Source: Lentimicrobiaceae bacterium
GTDB taxonomy: Bacteria; Bacteroidota; Bacteroidia; Bacteroidales; F082
Reading direction: 5' to 3'
NCBI GenBank assembly: GCA_018661505.1
Contig: JABJIE010000026.1
Span: forward strand, 62,001-126,000
DNA length: 64,000 bases
The notes under the pieces were generated by a model. It ran no database searches. It had not been told where the DNA came from and saw only the letters and a program-made list of their open reading frames with translations. A program made the position numbers and the translations under genes. How positions within the stretch are numbered: the stretch's first letter is position 1; each line of letters begins with the position of its first letter. This document shows, piece by piece, positions 39,940-49,664 of this stretch.

Positions 39940-40423
39940 TTGCTTTAGCCTTATTAAGAAACAAATTCAGTAGTAATAAACTTGCTATTTCGTGTTCGAC
40001 ATTAAACTACAAATCTCAGCATAAAAAACGTATAATGCAAGTAAAAACATTAATGACCTCGATATTCTCACTTAGTAAAATAAGTCTATATTTTTAAAAA
40101 TATCAACCATGCCATTTGCAATAACTTTATTGCAACAATTGGTTAATTCATTTTGCTGAAGAGTCTATTTTTTAACCACAACATAAATTTAAGATGGAAA
40201 CACGATTTCGTTAAATCAAAAAAATCGAAGATTATACGATAACGTAAAATTATCCACTACCGTACTAAAATTTTAATGTTAAACCATTTTTATCCTAAAA
40301 GCATCAAAAATATTGCTATTATATTAGCTTGTATATGTGACTGTTACAGGCTTGGGGTATTGTAAGTAATTATTTTGGCATACCTATTGTAAAGGTATAT
40401 TTAACTGGCAAGAAATTTTAAGA

Positions 40424-40573
40424 ATGTTAAGTCTTAGTTTGAAAAGAAATATTAAAAAAAAGGGAAGTCATCCAAAATACTTCAAATGTAAAAGATGCGG
40501 CTATGTTACAATAGTGGAAGATTCATCTTGTCCGATTTGTATAAAGGATGGTTTTAGTTTAAAAATGATTTAA
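40424..40573 (+). CDS. 49-aa zinc-ribbon/rubredoxin-like small protein
   Basis: Manual translation MLSLSLKRNIKKKGSHPKYFKCKRCGYVTIVEDSSCPICIKDGFSLKMI*; two CxxC pairs. Absent from the ORF track. Confidence 0.6.
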   Translation: MLSLSLKRNIKKKGSHPKYFKCKRCGYVTIVEDSSCPICIKDGFSLKMI

Positions 40574-40584
40574 TTTAACCTGCT

Positions 40585-40767
40585 ATGAAAATTAATTACA
40601 ATTACTCCCTTGATCAGATTGAATCCACAGGATTAATAGAAAAATTTGTTAAAGATTTGAAGGCCAGTATCTTCACGAAAGACCAAAAAGTGTACTTTTT
40701 TGAGAAGACAAATCGTGAAACATATAGGCTTTACTCAGTTATTAATGAGCGATCCTTTTTCCTTTAA
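40585..40767 (+). CDS. 60-aa hypothetical protein
   Basis: ATG start 11 nt after the zinc-ribbon ORF; followed by an intrinsic terminator. Confidence 0.55.
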   Translation: MKINYNYSLDQIESTGLIEKFVKDLKASIFTKDQKVYFFEKTNRETYRLYSVINERSFFL

Positions 40768-40800
40768 TCGGATTTTAATCCGACAAAAGCCCACCTCAGA

Positions 40801-40834
40801 AACCTTACAACGTACCAGATGTAAGGTTTTTTTT
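40801..40834 (+). terminator. intrinsic terminator
   Basis: ACCTTACA-ACGTACCAGA-TGTAAGGT followed by a T-run. Confidence 0.8.
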
Positions 40835-40888
40835 ATGTCCATATCTTTCATTCAAATCAATTAACTTTGCGCTAAGCAATTTTTATAA

Positions 40889-41689
40889 ATGATATGTTTT
40901 CCGAATGCAAAGGTTAATTTGGGGTTATCCGTTTTGGATAAACGACCCGATGATTTTCATAATTTATCCACTTGTATCATTCCCATTCCAATTTATGATA
41001 TTCTTGAGATAAACTTATCGGAAACATTTAGGTTTGTTAGCTATGGACTTAAGGTATCTGGAATAAATATTATTATAAAAACCTGGGAATATCTAAATGG
41101 TATTTTTGACAAAATAGCCCCAGTAAATGTATGTTTATACAAAAACATACCCATGGGGGCTGGACTTGGAGGCGGTTCATCGGATGCAATTTTTTTTTTA
41201 AAAATAATCAATGACATATGCGAGCTTCGCTTAAGCCACATTGAGTTAATGGAAATTGCAAATATAATTGGATCGGATTGTCCTTTTTTTATTGACAACA
41301 CTTCTTCCATTGTCACAGGTAAGGGTGATATAATATCAAAAGTTGATAATCCATTTGCTGGAAAATATATTACATTAATATATCCTCAAATCAACATAAG
41401 CACAAAAAATGCATTTTCATTTGTAAAGCATAATTCATCCGCTACTGATTACTCAGCTATATTAGACAATGAATTATTATGGAGAAATCATATATCGAAT
41501 GATTTTGAGGAGTTTGTGTTTTCTGAACATCCCCATTTACTGAAATTGAAAAATAAGTTATACCAACATAATGCATTATATACATCCTTAACGGGCAGTG
41601 GTTCATCATTATACGCAATTTCAGAAAAAGAAATGGATATTAGTTGGATTGATAAATCTTATTTTGTTCAACAACGATATATGGGATAA
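40889..41689 (+). CDS. ispE: 4-diphosphocytidyl-2-C-methyl-D-erythritol kinase
   Basis: AKVNLGLSVLDKRPDDFHNL, NIPMGAGLGGGSSDAIFFL, GSDCPFFI, LTGSGSSLYAI. Confidence 0.95.
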   Translation: MICFPNAKVNLGLSVLDKRPDDFHNLSTCIIPIPIYDILEINLSETFRFVSYGLKVSGINIIIKTWEYLNGIFDKIAPVNVCLYKNIPMGAGLGGGSSDAIFFLKIINDICELRLSHIELMEIANIIGSDCPFFIDNTSSIVTGKGDIISKVDNPFAGKYITLIYPQINISTKNAFSFVKHNSSATDYSAILDNELLWRNHISNDFEEFVFSEHPHLLKLKNKLYQHNALYTSLTGSGSSLYAISEKEMDISWIDKSYFVQQRYMG

Positions 41690-41765
41690 TTGTATTGCGC
41701 TATTATAATTAGGAATTTAGTAATTTTCTGGATATTTTTCTACATGTAAATGACATTATATTATT

Positions 41766-42527
41766 ATGAATAAAATCACACTTATAACAGGAGCAACTAG
41801 TGGTATTGGTAAATCATGTGCATATATATTCGCAAAACATAAACATGACCTAATTATAATTGGTAGAAGAGCGGAAAGGTTGGAAGATATATCGCAGGAT
41901 TTAATATCTAAATATGACATTAATGTGTTGCAACTATGTGTTGACATTAGAAATAGAGATGATGTAATAAACGCCATTGAATCAATGCCAAATGTTTGGA
42001 AAAAGATAGATGTTTTGATCAATAATGCTGGATTAGCTGTTGGTTTAAGTACAATTCAAGATGCAGAAATAGATGATTGGGAAAGAATGATAGACACAAA
42101 TGTAAAAGGATTACTATACATTTCTCGAGCAGTAATTCCATTGATGATAAGAAATAAACGAGGTCATGTTATAAACATAGGATCAATAGCTGGAAAAGAA
42201 GTATATCCGAATGGAAATATATATTGTGCAACAAAACATGCTGTTGATGCACTAACCAAAGGAATGAGAATTGATCTTGTTGAGGAAAACATAAAAGTTA
42301 CTCAAATAGCCCCAGGAGCAATAGAAACTGAGTTCTCCATCGTTAGGTTCAAGGGAGATAAATCAAAAGCTGATTCCATATATGATGGTTATCAACCTTT
42401 AAGTCCTGACGATGTTGCTAACGTAACATATTATTCTACAACTCTTCCGAGTCACGTTAACATAAATGATATGGTAATAATGCCGACTGCTCAGGCAAGT
42501 TCCATGGTATTTAACAAAAGTATTTAG
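41766..42527 (+). CDS. SDR-family NAD(P)-dependent oxidoreductase
   Basis: ITGATSGIGKSCAYIFAKH, NNAG, GSIAGKEVYPNGNIYCATKHAV (YxxxK). Confidence 0.94.
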   Translation: MNKITLITGATSGIGKSCAYIFAKHKHDLIIIGRRAERLEDISQDLISKYDINVLQLCVDIRNRDDVINAIESMPNVWKKIDVLINNAGLAVGLSTIQDAEIDDWERMIDTNVKGLLYISRAVIPLMIRNKRGHVINIGSIAGKEVYPNGNIYCATKHAVDALTKGMRIDLVEENIKVTQIAPGAIETEFSIVRFKGDKSKADSIYDGYQPLSPDDVANVTYYSTTLPSHVNINDMVIMPTAQASSMVFNKSI

Positions 42528-42583
42528 CAAAAATTATTTTTTAAATTTGTCACTTTTACACAAAAACCAAATTGCACAACATC

Positions 42584-44347
42584 ATGGAAGTTTCCCGAAT
42601 ATTCGATTTACTTACTCGTTATGAAAAGTGTTTTAAAGTAAAGGATAATGTATTGGCCGGAAAAGAAAATGGCAAATGGATTTTACATGATTTAGAAAAA
42701 TATCAAAAAACCGCATCCTATATTAGCTGCGCCCTGCTTAAACTTGGAATAAAGAAAGGTGATAAAATTGCCACAATCTCAAATAATCGCCCAGAGTGGA
42801 ACTTTGTGGATATGGGAATTATGCAAATTGGAGCAGTTCACGTTCCCATATATCCAACAATAAGTACTGAAGATTATGAATATGTCCTCAAGCATGCAGG
42901 TGTAAAATATGTTTTTGTTTCAGGTAATGAAATAATAAGGAAAATAGGTCACATTTTGAAAGCGGTGGAAAACATTGAAGATGTTTATTCCTTTACCCAC
43001 GTTGAAGGTTATAAACACTTCAATGAAATTATTGAGTTTGGCAAAAAGAATCAGGATCTGAATAAAATTGAAAAAATAAAAACATCCATTAGTAAAGATG
43101 ATATTGCAACTCTAATTTATACCTCTGGAACCACTGGATTTCCCAAAGGGGTTATGCTATCACATGACAATATACTAAGCAATGTAAAAGCTTCCCAGGA
43201 TATTTTTCCCGTAGATCAATTTTCAATAGGGCTTAGTTATTTACCCCTATGTCATGTTTATGAGCGAATGGTGAATTATGTTCTTCAGTATAAAGGAGTA
43301 TCCATTTATTATGCTGAAAATATGGCAACTATAGTTGATAATATCCAGGAAATAAAACCTCATATAATGACTACAGTACCAAGGTTATTGGAAAAGGTGT
43401 ATGATAAAATAATGGCCAAGGGCAGGAATTTAAGCGGAATCCAAAGAAAGATTTTCTTTTGGGCTGTGAATTTGGGGCTAAGATATCAATATGACAGACC
43501 CGACAGAATTTTTTATACCCTTCAACTCAACCTTGCCAACAAGCTTGTATTCAACAAGTGGCGTGAAGCATTTGGAGGTAATATGCGATCTATCGTTTCT
43601 GGTGGTGCTGCATTACAACCTAGATTGGCGCAAGTATATAATGCAGCAAAAATACCCGTTGTTGAAGGATACGGTATGACAGAATCATCACCTGTGATTG
43701 CAGTAAATACTTACATTGCTGGAAAGCGAAAAATTGGCACCGTTGGACCACCATTAAAAAATGTTGAAGTAAAAATTTCAGATATTGGAGAAATCTTGGT
43801 TAAAGGCCCAAATGTTATGAAGGGGTACTATAAGGATGTGGAAATGACCAAGAAAACTATTGTTAACGGATTATTGCATACTGGTGATGTTGGAACTATC
43901 GACGAGGATGGAATGTTAAAAATTACTGGTCGTGTTAAAGAAATATTTAAAACATCGATGGGTAAATATGTTAGCCCTGTACTACTTGAAAATAAAATTA
44001 AAGAATCTCCTTTTATTGATCAAATTATAGTGCTTGGAGAAAACCAAAAGTTTGCGGCAGCTCTTATAGTACCCGATTTTGAACACCTTTCTTCTTGGTG
44101 TAAGATAAAAAATATTGATTATACCACCAATGATGAAATGATTACCAATAGGCACGTCCAAAATAGAATAAAAAAGGAAATAGATTGTTTTAATAAACAG
44201 TTTGGTGACGCAGAGAAAATAAAAAAATTCAAATTTATTGATCATGAATGGACCATCGATTCTGGAGAAATAACAGCAAACTTGAAGCTCAAGAGAAGTC
44301 TAATTCAAGAAAAATATAAAAAAGAAATTGAAAGTTTATTTATCTAA
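42584..44347 (+). CDS. long-chain acyl-CoA synthetase (AMP-dependent)
   Basis: LIYTSGTTGFPKGVMLSHDN, VEGYGMTESSPV, LHTGDVGTIDEDGML. ATG at 42584 preferred over the track start 42572. Confidence 0.94.
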   Translation: MEVSRIFDLLTRYEKCFKVKDNVLAGKENGKWILHDLEKYQKTASYISCALLKLGIKKGDKIATISNNRPEWNFVDMGIMQIGAVHVPIYPTISTEDYEYVLKHAGVKYVFVSGNEIIRKIGHILKAVENIEDVYSFTHVEGYKHFNEIIEFGKKNQDLNKIEKIKTSISKDDIATLIYTSGTTGFPKGVMLSHDNILSNVKASQDIFPVDQFSIGLSYLPLCHVYERMVNYVLQYKGVSIYYAENMATIVDNIQEIKPHIMTTVPRLLEKVYDKIMAKGRNLSGIQRKIFFWAVNLGLRYQYDRPDRIFYTLQLNLANKLVFNKWREAFGGNMRSIVSGGAALQPRLAQVYNAAKIPVVEGYGMTESSPVIAVNTYIAGKRKIGTVGPPLKNVEVKISDIGEILVKGPNVMKGYYKDVEMTKKTIVNGLLHTGDVGTIDEDGMLKITGRVKEIFKTSMGKYVSPVLLENKIKESPFIDQIIVLGENQKFAAALIVPDFEHLSSWCKIKNIDYTTNDEMITNRHVQNRIKKEIDCFNKQFGDAEKIKKFKFIDHEWTIDSGEITANLKLKRSLIQEKYKKEIESLFI

Positions 44348-44352
44348 TAAAA

Positions 44353-45363
44353 TTAGTTAAGAACCTTGAACACAAGTTGCTTCAACTCTCCATAGCTGCT
44401 TGCATTGACACTTCCTATACCTTTACTTTTTAGATCAAGCATTCTAATATCAGAAATAATCTGCATAATTTTTTGTGTGGAAAATACTTTACCTGCTTTT
44501 ACATATTCCTTTACTATAAAAGGTGGTACCCCCAATTCTGAGGCTATCTTATTTTGAGGTTGATTCTTTAACTGATGATATTTAAAAATCTTCATAAAAT
44601 AGTTGTGTAGAACAACTGATATCATCTGCAGAGGGTGTTCTTTTGGGTTGGATTCGAAATAATCGACTATTCTAAAAGCCTTAAGAGAATCTTTTTCTGT
44701 CATTGCATTTTGCAATTCAAATAAATTATAGTCCTTGCTAATTCCTATATTCTCCTCTACTTCATTTTCAGTTATATGTGCACCTTTCTGTAGGTTTATA
44801 TCTAATTTACTTATTTCATTGTTGATTTTACCCAAATCATTTCCCAGATACTCTGATATCAGCATCAGAGCTACAGGAGATATACTAAAGCCTTTGGCGC
44901 CTATTTCAGATTCAATCCATTTAGGAATTGCATAATCTTTTATCTTATCTGATTGGAATACAACAGCTTCAGATTTTGACGAAGTTAACTTTTTGTATAA
45001 GGATTTTCTTTTATCAAGTTTTTTATACTTGTGAGCAATAACTAAAATAGTTGTATCCAAAGGGCTTGTCAGATATGTTTCGATCTCATTAATTGATGAC
45101 ATTGATTGTGCTTCCTTAACAATCACAACCTGATAATTACCCATCATGGGATACCTACGGCTGAGATCTATAACTTCCTTTGCCGTCACGTCTCTTCCGT
45201 AAACAACACTTTGATTAAAGCCTCTCATTGCTTCATCCAAAATATTATGCTCAAGCATACTTACAATGTTATCAATGAAATAAGGCTCTTCACCCATTAG
45301 AAAATAAACAGGCGCGAAAATATTATTCTTTATATCTCTTAGTATCTGATCGTAGGTAAGCAT
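44353..45363 (-). CDS. holA: DNA polymerase III subunit delta
   Basis: PVYFLMGEEPYFIDNIVSMLE, RYPMMGNYQVVIVKEAQSM; typical HolA organisation. Confidence 0.9.
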   Translation of the reverse strand: MLTYDQILRDIKNNIFAPVYFLMGEEPYFIDNIVSMLEHNILDEAMRGFNQSVVYGRDVTAKEVIDLSRRYPMMGNYQVVIVKEAQSMSSINEIETYLTSPLDTTILVIAHKYKKLDKRKSLYKKLTSSKSEAVVFQSDKIKDYAIPKWIESEIGAKGFSISPVALMLISEYLGNDLGKINNEISKLDINLQKGAHITENEVEENIGISKDYNLFELQNAMTEKDSLKAFRIVDYFESNPKEHPLQMISVVLHNYFMKIFKYHQLKNQPQNKIASELGVPPFIVKEYVKAGKVFSTQKIMQIISDIRMLDLKSKGIGSVNASSYGELKQLVFKVLN

Positions 45364-46133
45364 TAAAATCTCAAATGTTTAACAGTAGCTTTGTTACCTA
45401 TGAGTTGCTTCAATGACTCTATTCCTATTTTTAAATGTTCATCAACGAACTCAACGCTAACTTTTTTATCACTTTCAATGGTTTTAATACCCTCAGGAAC
45501 CATTGGCTGATCGGTTACAAGTAATAAGGCACCTGTGGGAATCTCATTTACAAATCCCACAGTAAATATTGTTGCTGTTTCCATATCAATTGCCATTGAT
45601 CTGGTTTTTTGCAAATACTTTTTAAATTTATTATCATGCTCCCACACCCTCCTGTTTGTAGTAAAAACAGTACCTGTCCAATAGTCACGTTTAAATTGTT
45701 GGATGGTTGCAGATATTGCCTTTTGAAGACTAAATGCTGGCAGGGCAGGTACTCTTTCTGGTAAATAATCATTGGAAGTTCCTTCGCCTCTAATCGCTGC
45801 TATAGGTAATATGAGGTCGCCAACCTTATTTTTCTTTTTTAGCCCACCGCATTTACCAAGGAACAATACAGCTTTTGGATCTATTCCGCTCAATAAATCC
45901 ATTATTGTTGCGGCATTGGAACTACCAATACCAAAATTAATCATTGTAATATCTCCAGCTGTTGCGCATGGCATTGGCCTATCGGCTCCTATAATCTCTA
46001 CTTTATTCCATGATGCAAATAAAGTTAAGTATTCAGAGAAATTCGTTAGCAGAATGTATTTACCAAATTTATCTATTTCAAGACCCGTATACCTAGGAAG
46101 CCAGTTTGAAATAATTTCATGCTTATCTTTCAT
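45363..46133 (-). CDS. amn: AMP nucleosidase
   Basis: NFGIGSSNAATIMDLLSGIDPKAVLFLGKCGGLK, AIDMETATIFTVGF; 1-nt stop/start overlap with holA. Confidence 0.92.
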   Translation of the reverse strand: MKDKHEIISNWLPRYTGLEIDKFGKYILLTNFSEYLTLFASWNKVEIIGADRPMPCATAGDITMINFGIGSSNAATIMDLLSGIDPKAVLFLGKCGGLKKKNKVGDLILPIAAIRGEGTSNDYLPERVPALPAFSLQKAISATIQQFKRDYWTGTVFTTNRRVWEHDNKFKKYLQKTRSMAIDMETATIFTVGFVNEIPTGALLLVTDQPMVPEGIKTIESDKKVSVEFVDEHLKIGIESLKQLIGNKATVKHLRF

Positions 46134-46281
46134 TAGTCTAATTTTATGGCAAAGTTAACGTTTTTGATCTTTTTAGATTAGTTTTATGATCTTTTCGAGG
46201 TTTATCCTTTGTATGTGTAGTTAAATTATCGAAAAGGCATATGTTTTTTGAATAGACTTGTTTTTAAATTCTGAATTTGCC

Positions 46282-46731
46282 ATGGAATTAAAACTTCCAA
46301 AATATGACTTTAAAATAAAAAAAGGCTCTGCCGGTAAAGATGTAATCTATGATGAATTCCGTAAAAAATATGTTGTTCTAACACCAGAAGAGTGGGTAAG
46401 ACAAAATTTCTTACGGTTTTTAAAGTCTGAAAAAAATTATCCTGCTAGTCTTATGTCAGTTGAGCGCAAAGTAAGTGTTAACAATATGATTAAGCGTTTT
46501 GATGCGGTAATATATAAAAATGGAAAGCCTGTTGTTTTAATTGAGTTTAAATCTCCAAAAGTAAAAATTGATCAAAAAGTAATGGATCAAATTTCAAGAT
46601 ATAACTTAAGCCTCAACGTAAAATACTTAATCGTGAGCAACGGAATATCACATTATTGCTGTAGCCTGGAAATGGAATCTCAATCCATTTCATTTTTAAA
46701 AAAAATACCTTCTTACGATGATATAGCCTAA
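46282..46731 (+). CDS. stand-alone HsdR-N-like (PD-(D/E)xK-type) domain protein
   Basis: KRFDAVIYKNGKPVVLIEFKSPKVKIDQKVMDQISRYN (D...ExK); ATG at 46282 preferred. Confidence 0.85.
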   Translation: MELKLPKYDFKIKKGSAGKDVIYDEFRKKYVVLTPEEWVRQNFLRFLKSEKNYPASLMSVERKVSVNNMIKRFDAVIYKNGKPVVLIEFKSPKVKIDQKVMDQISRYNLSLNVKYLIVSNGISHYCCSLEMESQSISFLKKIPSYDDIA

Positions 46732-46842
46732 AGCGCTTTTGCTTTGAGTAAAGTAAAAAAGCTCTTGAAATTATATTTTAAAATAATTCACAAATTGAAA
46801 ATTAGTGACCACATATTCATGCAATTTAACATGATTCTTAAC

Positions 46843-46870
46843 TTGTATATGTTTATTTATAGTACATTTG
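46843..46870 (+). promoter_or_regulatory. putative promoter of 46888..47487
   Basis: TTG (46843-46845) - 17 nt - TACATTTG (46863-46870). Confidence 0.5.
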
Positions 46871-46887
46871 CTAAAATTTTTTGAATC

Positions 46888-47487
46888 ATGAAGAAGACTA
46901 TAATCCAGCTATCCTTATTTGTTGTAATTGTTGCTCTTGGGTACTTTGTTGTGGAAAGTATTATGGAGCCAGTGCGTTTCAACAAAGAGAAACAACAAAG
47001 AGAAAAAGTTGTTATTGAAAGACTCAAAGATATAAGGAGCTCTCAATTTATTTTTAAACAACTTACAGGTGCTTATGCTCATAATTTTGATACTTTAATT
47101 GCATTTCTTAAAGTAGCTGAGATACCTGTGGTTAAAATTGTTGCTGATCCAAATGATACAACATTCACAATAACAATAAATGACACTGTTGGATATATAA
47201 AAGTATCTGATTCACTTTTTGGAAATCATCCTGGCTTTACATACACCCAATTTACAACAATTCCATTTTCCAAGGGGGAGCTATTTGAAATGCAAGCTGA
47301 TACGATTGAAAGAGGAGGCGTAGAAGTTCATGTTTTCGAAGCTAAAGCTCCATTTTCATCATTCCTATTGGGAATGGATGAACAAACAATCATTAATCTT
47401 AATTCCAAGTACGAAGATATAGATAAATATCCTGGGCTCAAGGTAGGATCAATGGTTGAACCTTCAACAGACGGTAACTGGGAGTAG
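46888..47487 (+). CDS. conserved hypothetical membrane-anchored protein
   Basis: Single N-terminal TM, open frame with ATG and upstream promoter-like sequence. Confidence 0.75.
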   Translation: MKKTIIQLSLFVVIVALGYFVVESIMEPVRFNKEKQQREKVVIERLKDIRSSQFIFKQLTGAYAHNFDTLIAFLKVAEIPVVKIVADPNDTTFTITINDTVGYIKVSDSLFGNHPGFTYTQFTTIPFSKGELFEMQADTIERGGVEVHVFEAKAPFSSFLLGMDEQTIINLNSKYEDIDKYPGLKVGSMVEPSTDGNWE

Positions 47488-47579
47488 TAACCCACCATCA
47501 TTATAAAAAAGCAAATTTTACAGCGTACTCCACGTTCATATGGTTTGTTTTTTTATTTTTGATTAAACATCCCGATTAA

Positions 47580-48449
47580 ATGGCTTTACAATTAAATCCA
47601 TATTTTAGTTATTTCGATAAATCTTTCACGGAATCTCAAACTAGAAACTATATTCTATTATTACAACTAAATGTACATGGTGTTGAATTGCTTATTTATA
47701 ATCGGGAAAGAAATAAGTTCATCGGTGCTGAATGCTTTATCTTTTCAGAGATCGATACTGTAAGTCAAATCCCGTCTTATCTTGGTAAAATTTTAAATTA
47801 TCGTCCCTCATTTGCTTACCCTTACAACGAGGTTATTCTACTTTATCAAAGCAGGTATTCAACACTAATACCAAAACCTCTTTTTAGTGAGAAAAACAAA
47901 AAGGAATACCTTGATTTTAATCAACCATATCAGGAAGACTGTAGAATAATTGTCGACAACCTTAAAAATAATGATGCAGTAAATATTTACTATATCCCTC
48001 ATTTGATAGCTGAAAAGACAAAAGAATTATGGCCCAATGCCAAAATATTACACTTTTCTACCGCTCTTATAGAAAGTTTATCAATAAGTTTCAAAAATAA
48101 GATCGAGCCAAAGCCATTATTTGTAAATATTCAGAACGACTGTTTTGATCTGGTTTATTTTAAGGAAAATGTCCTTCATTATCATAACACATTCGAGTAT
48201 AGAACCAAAGAAGATTTTATTTATTTCTTGCTCATTACGATTGATCAGTTAGGCCTAAATCCAGAAGATGTAAATGTGCATATCATGGGAAATATTGATA
48301 AAACTGATCATAAATATCGTATGCTCGTTCAGTACATTAAAAACTTTAGATTCATTGAACGCAATGATAATTTTCTTTATTCATACTCTTTAGATGAATT
48401 ACAGTCTCATAAGCACTTTACCCTATTTAATGCATTGCAATGCGAATAG
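47580..48449 (+). CDS. DUF3822 family protein
   Basis: Bacteroidota-type DUF3822 pattern and position immediately upstream of rsmD. Confidence 0.8.
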   Translation: MALQLNPYFSYFDKSFTESQTRNYILLLQLNVHGVELLIYNRERNKFIGAECFIFSEIDTVSQIPSYLGKILNYRPSFAYPYNEVILLYQSRYSTLIPKPLFSEKNKKEYLDFNQPYQEDCRIIVDNLKNNDAVNIYYIPHLIAEKTKELWPNAKILHFSTALIESLSISFKNKIEPKPLFVNIQNDCFDLVYFKENVLHYHNTFEYRTKEDFIYFLLITIDQLGLNPEDVNVHIMGNIDKTDHKYRMLVQYIKNFRFIERNDNFLYSYSLDELQSHKHFTLFNALQCE

Positions 48450-48976
48450 TAAGTGGAAAATATAAACGACGGATTATTACTCCCCCAAAAAATCTACCAG
48501 TACGTCCAACAACTGATATGGCAAAGGAAAGTTTGTTCAATATTTTGAATAATTATATTGATTTTTCAGGTCAAAATGTTCTTGACTTATTTTCAGGAAC
48601 TGGCAATATTTCCTACGAGTTTATCTCACGTGGAGCAGCTTTAGTTACATCTGTTGATAAGGATTTCGGTTGTATTAAATTCATAAAAGAAACAGCCGCT
48701 AAATTATCAATGGACAATCTCAAGCCTGTAAGGCAAGATGTTTTCAGATTTTTGAATAATACAAAAAGTAAATATGATATCATATTTGCAGACCCTCCTT
48801 ACAAACTTGAAAGTATAGGTGAGTTAGCAGATACTATTATTGAAAGAGGCCTGCTTAAAGAATCTGGATGGTTAATAATTGAACACCCCAAAGAAATTGA
48901 TTTTTCCAACAACAAGTATTTTCATGAACATAGAAATTATGGCAGTGTAAATTTTAGTCTTTTCATTTTTAAGTAA
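48440..48976 (+). CDS. rsmD: 16S rRNA (guanine(966)-N(2))-methyltransferase
   Basis: MRIVSGKYKRR, RPTTDMAKESLFNIL, VLDLFSGTGNISYEFISRGA, DIIFADPPY. Confidence 0.95.
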   Translation: MRIVSGKYKRRIITPPKNLPVRPTTDMAKESLFNILNNYIDFSGQNVLDLFSGTGNISYEFISRGAALVTSVDKDFGCIKFIKETAAKLSMDNLKPVRQDVFRFLNNTKSKYDIIFADPPYKLESIGELADTIIERGLLKESGWLIIEHPKEIDFSNNKYFHEHRNYGSVNFSLFIFK

Positions 48977-49013
48977 CCCTCTTTTATTTATAAAAATAAT
49001 TTAAGTATATAAA

Positions 49014-49050
49014 TAAAAAAAGGCCACTGGAACCAACCAGTGACCTTTTT
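49014..49050. terminator. bidirectional intrinsic terminator between rsmD and ssb
   Basis: AAAAAAAGGCCACTGG-AACCAA-CCAGTGACCTTTTT. Confidence 0.85.
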
Positions 49051-49064
49051 AATGATTCCGTAAT

Positions 49065-49403
49065 CTACTTTTTGTTCCCTAGCATTAATATCTCAGTTGC
49101 AATAATTTCCGTCATATAATGCGTCTTTCCTTCCTTGTCTTCCCATGAATTGTATGAAAGTTTACCGCCAATTGCAATTTCATTACCTCTTTTAAGATAT
49201 TTTTCGGCAACCTCCGCAGTTTTGCCAAATGTTACAATATTATGCCATTGGGTAGATTCCTGACGATCACCATTCTTATCTCTAAAGTAATCATTGGTTG
49301 CAAGTGAAAATTTTGCGAGCAACCTATCTTCTCCAATTGTTTTTGTTTCAGGGTCAATACCCAAACGTCCGATTAATTGTACTGAATTTCTTAATGTTGT
49401 CAT
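49065..49403 (-). CDS. ssb: single-stranded DNA-binding protein
   Basis: NSVQLIGRLGIDPETKT, TQWHNIVTFGKTAEVAEKYLKRGNEIAIGGKL; short, lacking an extended acidic tail. Confidence 0.93.
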   Translation of the reverse strand: MTTLRNSVQLIGRLGIDPETKTIGEDRLLAKFSLATNDYFRDKNGDRQESTQWHNIVTFGKTAEVAEKYLKRGNEIAIGGKLSYNSWEDKEGKTHYMTEIIATEILMLGNKK

Positions 49404-49664
49404 TGTAGTAATTTTTAGTTAATATTAAATTATTTTAAAACGAATATGTGGCAAACCTACAATTGAAAGTTTAACTAAGTCGTACATTAATTATTTACAT
49501 TCGTATAAATACGCTTCCAAACGTTTATAAATGTATATCATACTGATATCTTGCGTTTTAAGTTGCGCAAGATCGCTATGGTAAATTTACAATTTTACAC
49601 ACCAAAATTAAATATCTTTGTGCGTTATGAGTTGCACATAATATAAATCTTAGATTATAGAGCA

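Noticed and set aside
39940-40423. Long AT-rich intergenic gap upstream of the zinc-ribbon ORF as a possible ncRNA
   Set aside because: Only weak 5-bp hairpins (e.g. ATACC...GGTAT near 40380-40400) and no convincing promoter-terminator pair, so I cannot support a call.
46282-46731. Type I restriction-modification system
   Set aside because: Only an HsdR-N-like domain is present. No helicase, HsdM or HsdS lies nearby, so it is a solo conserved protein.
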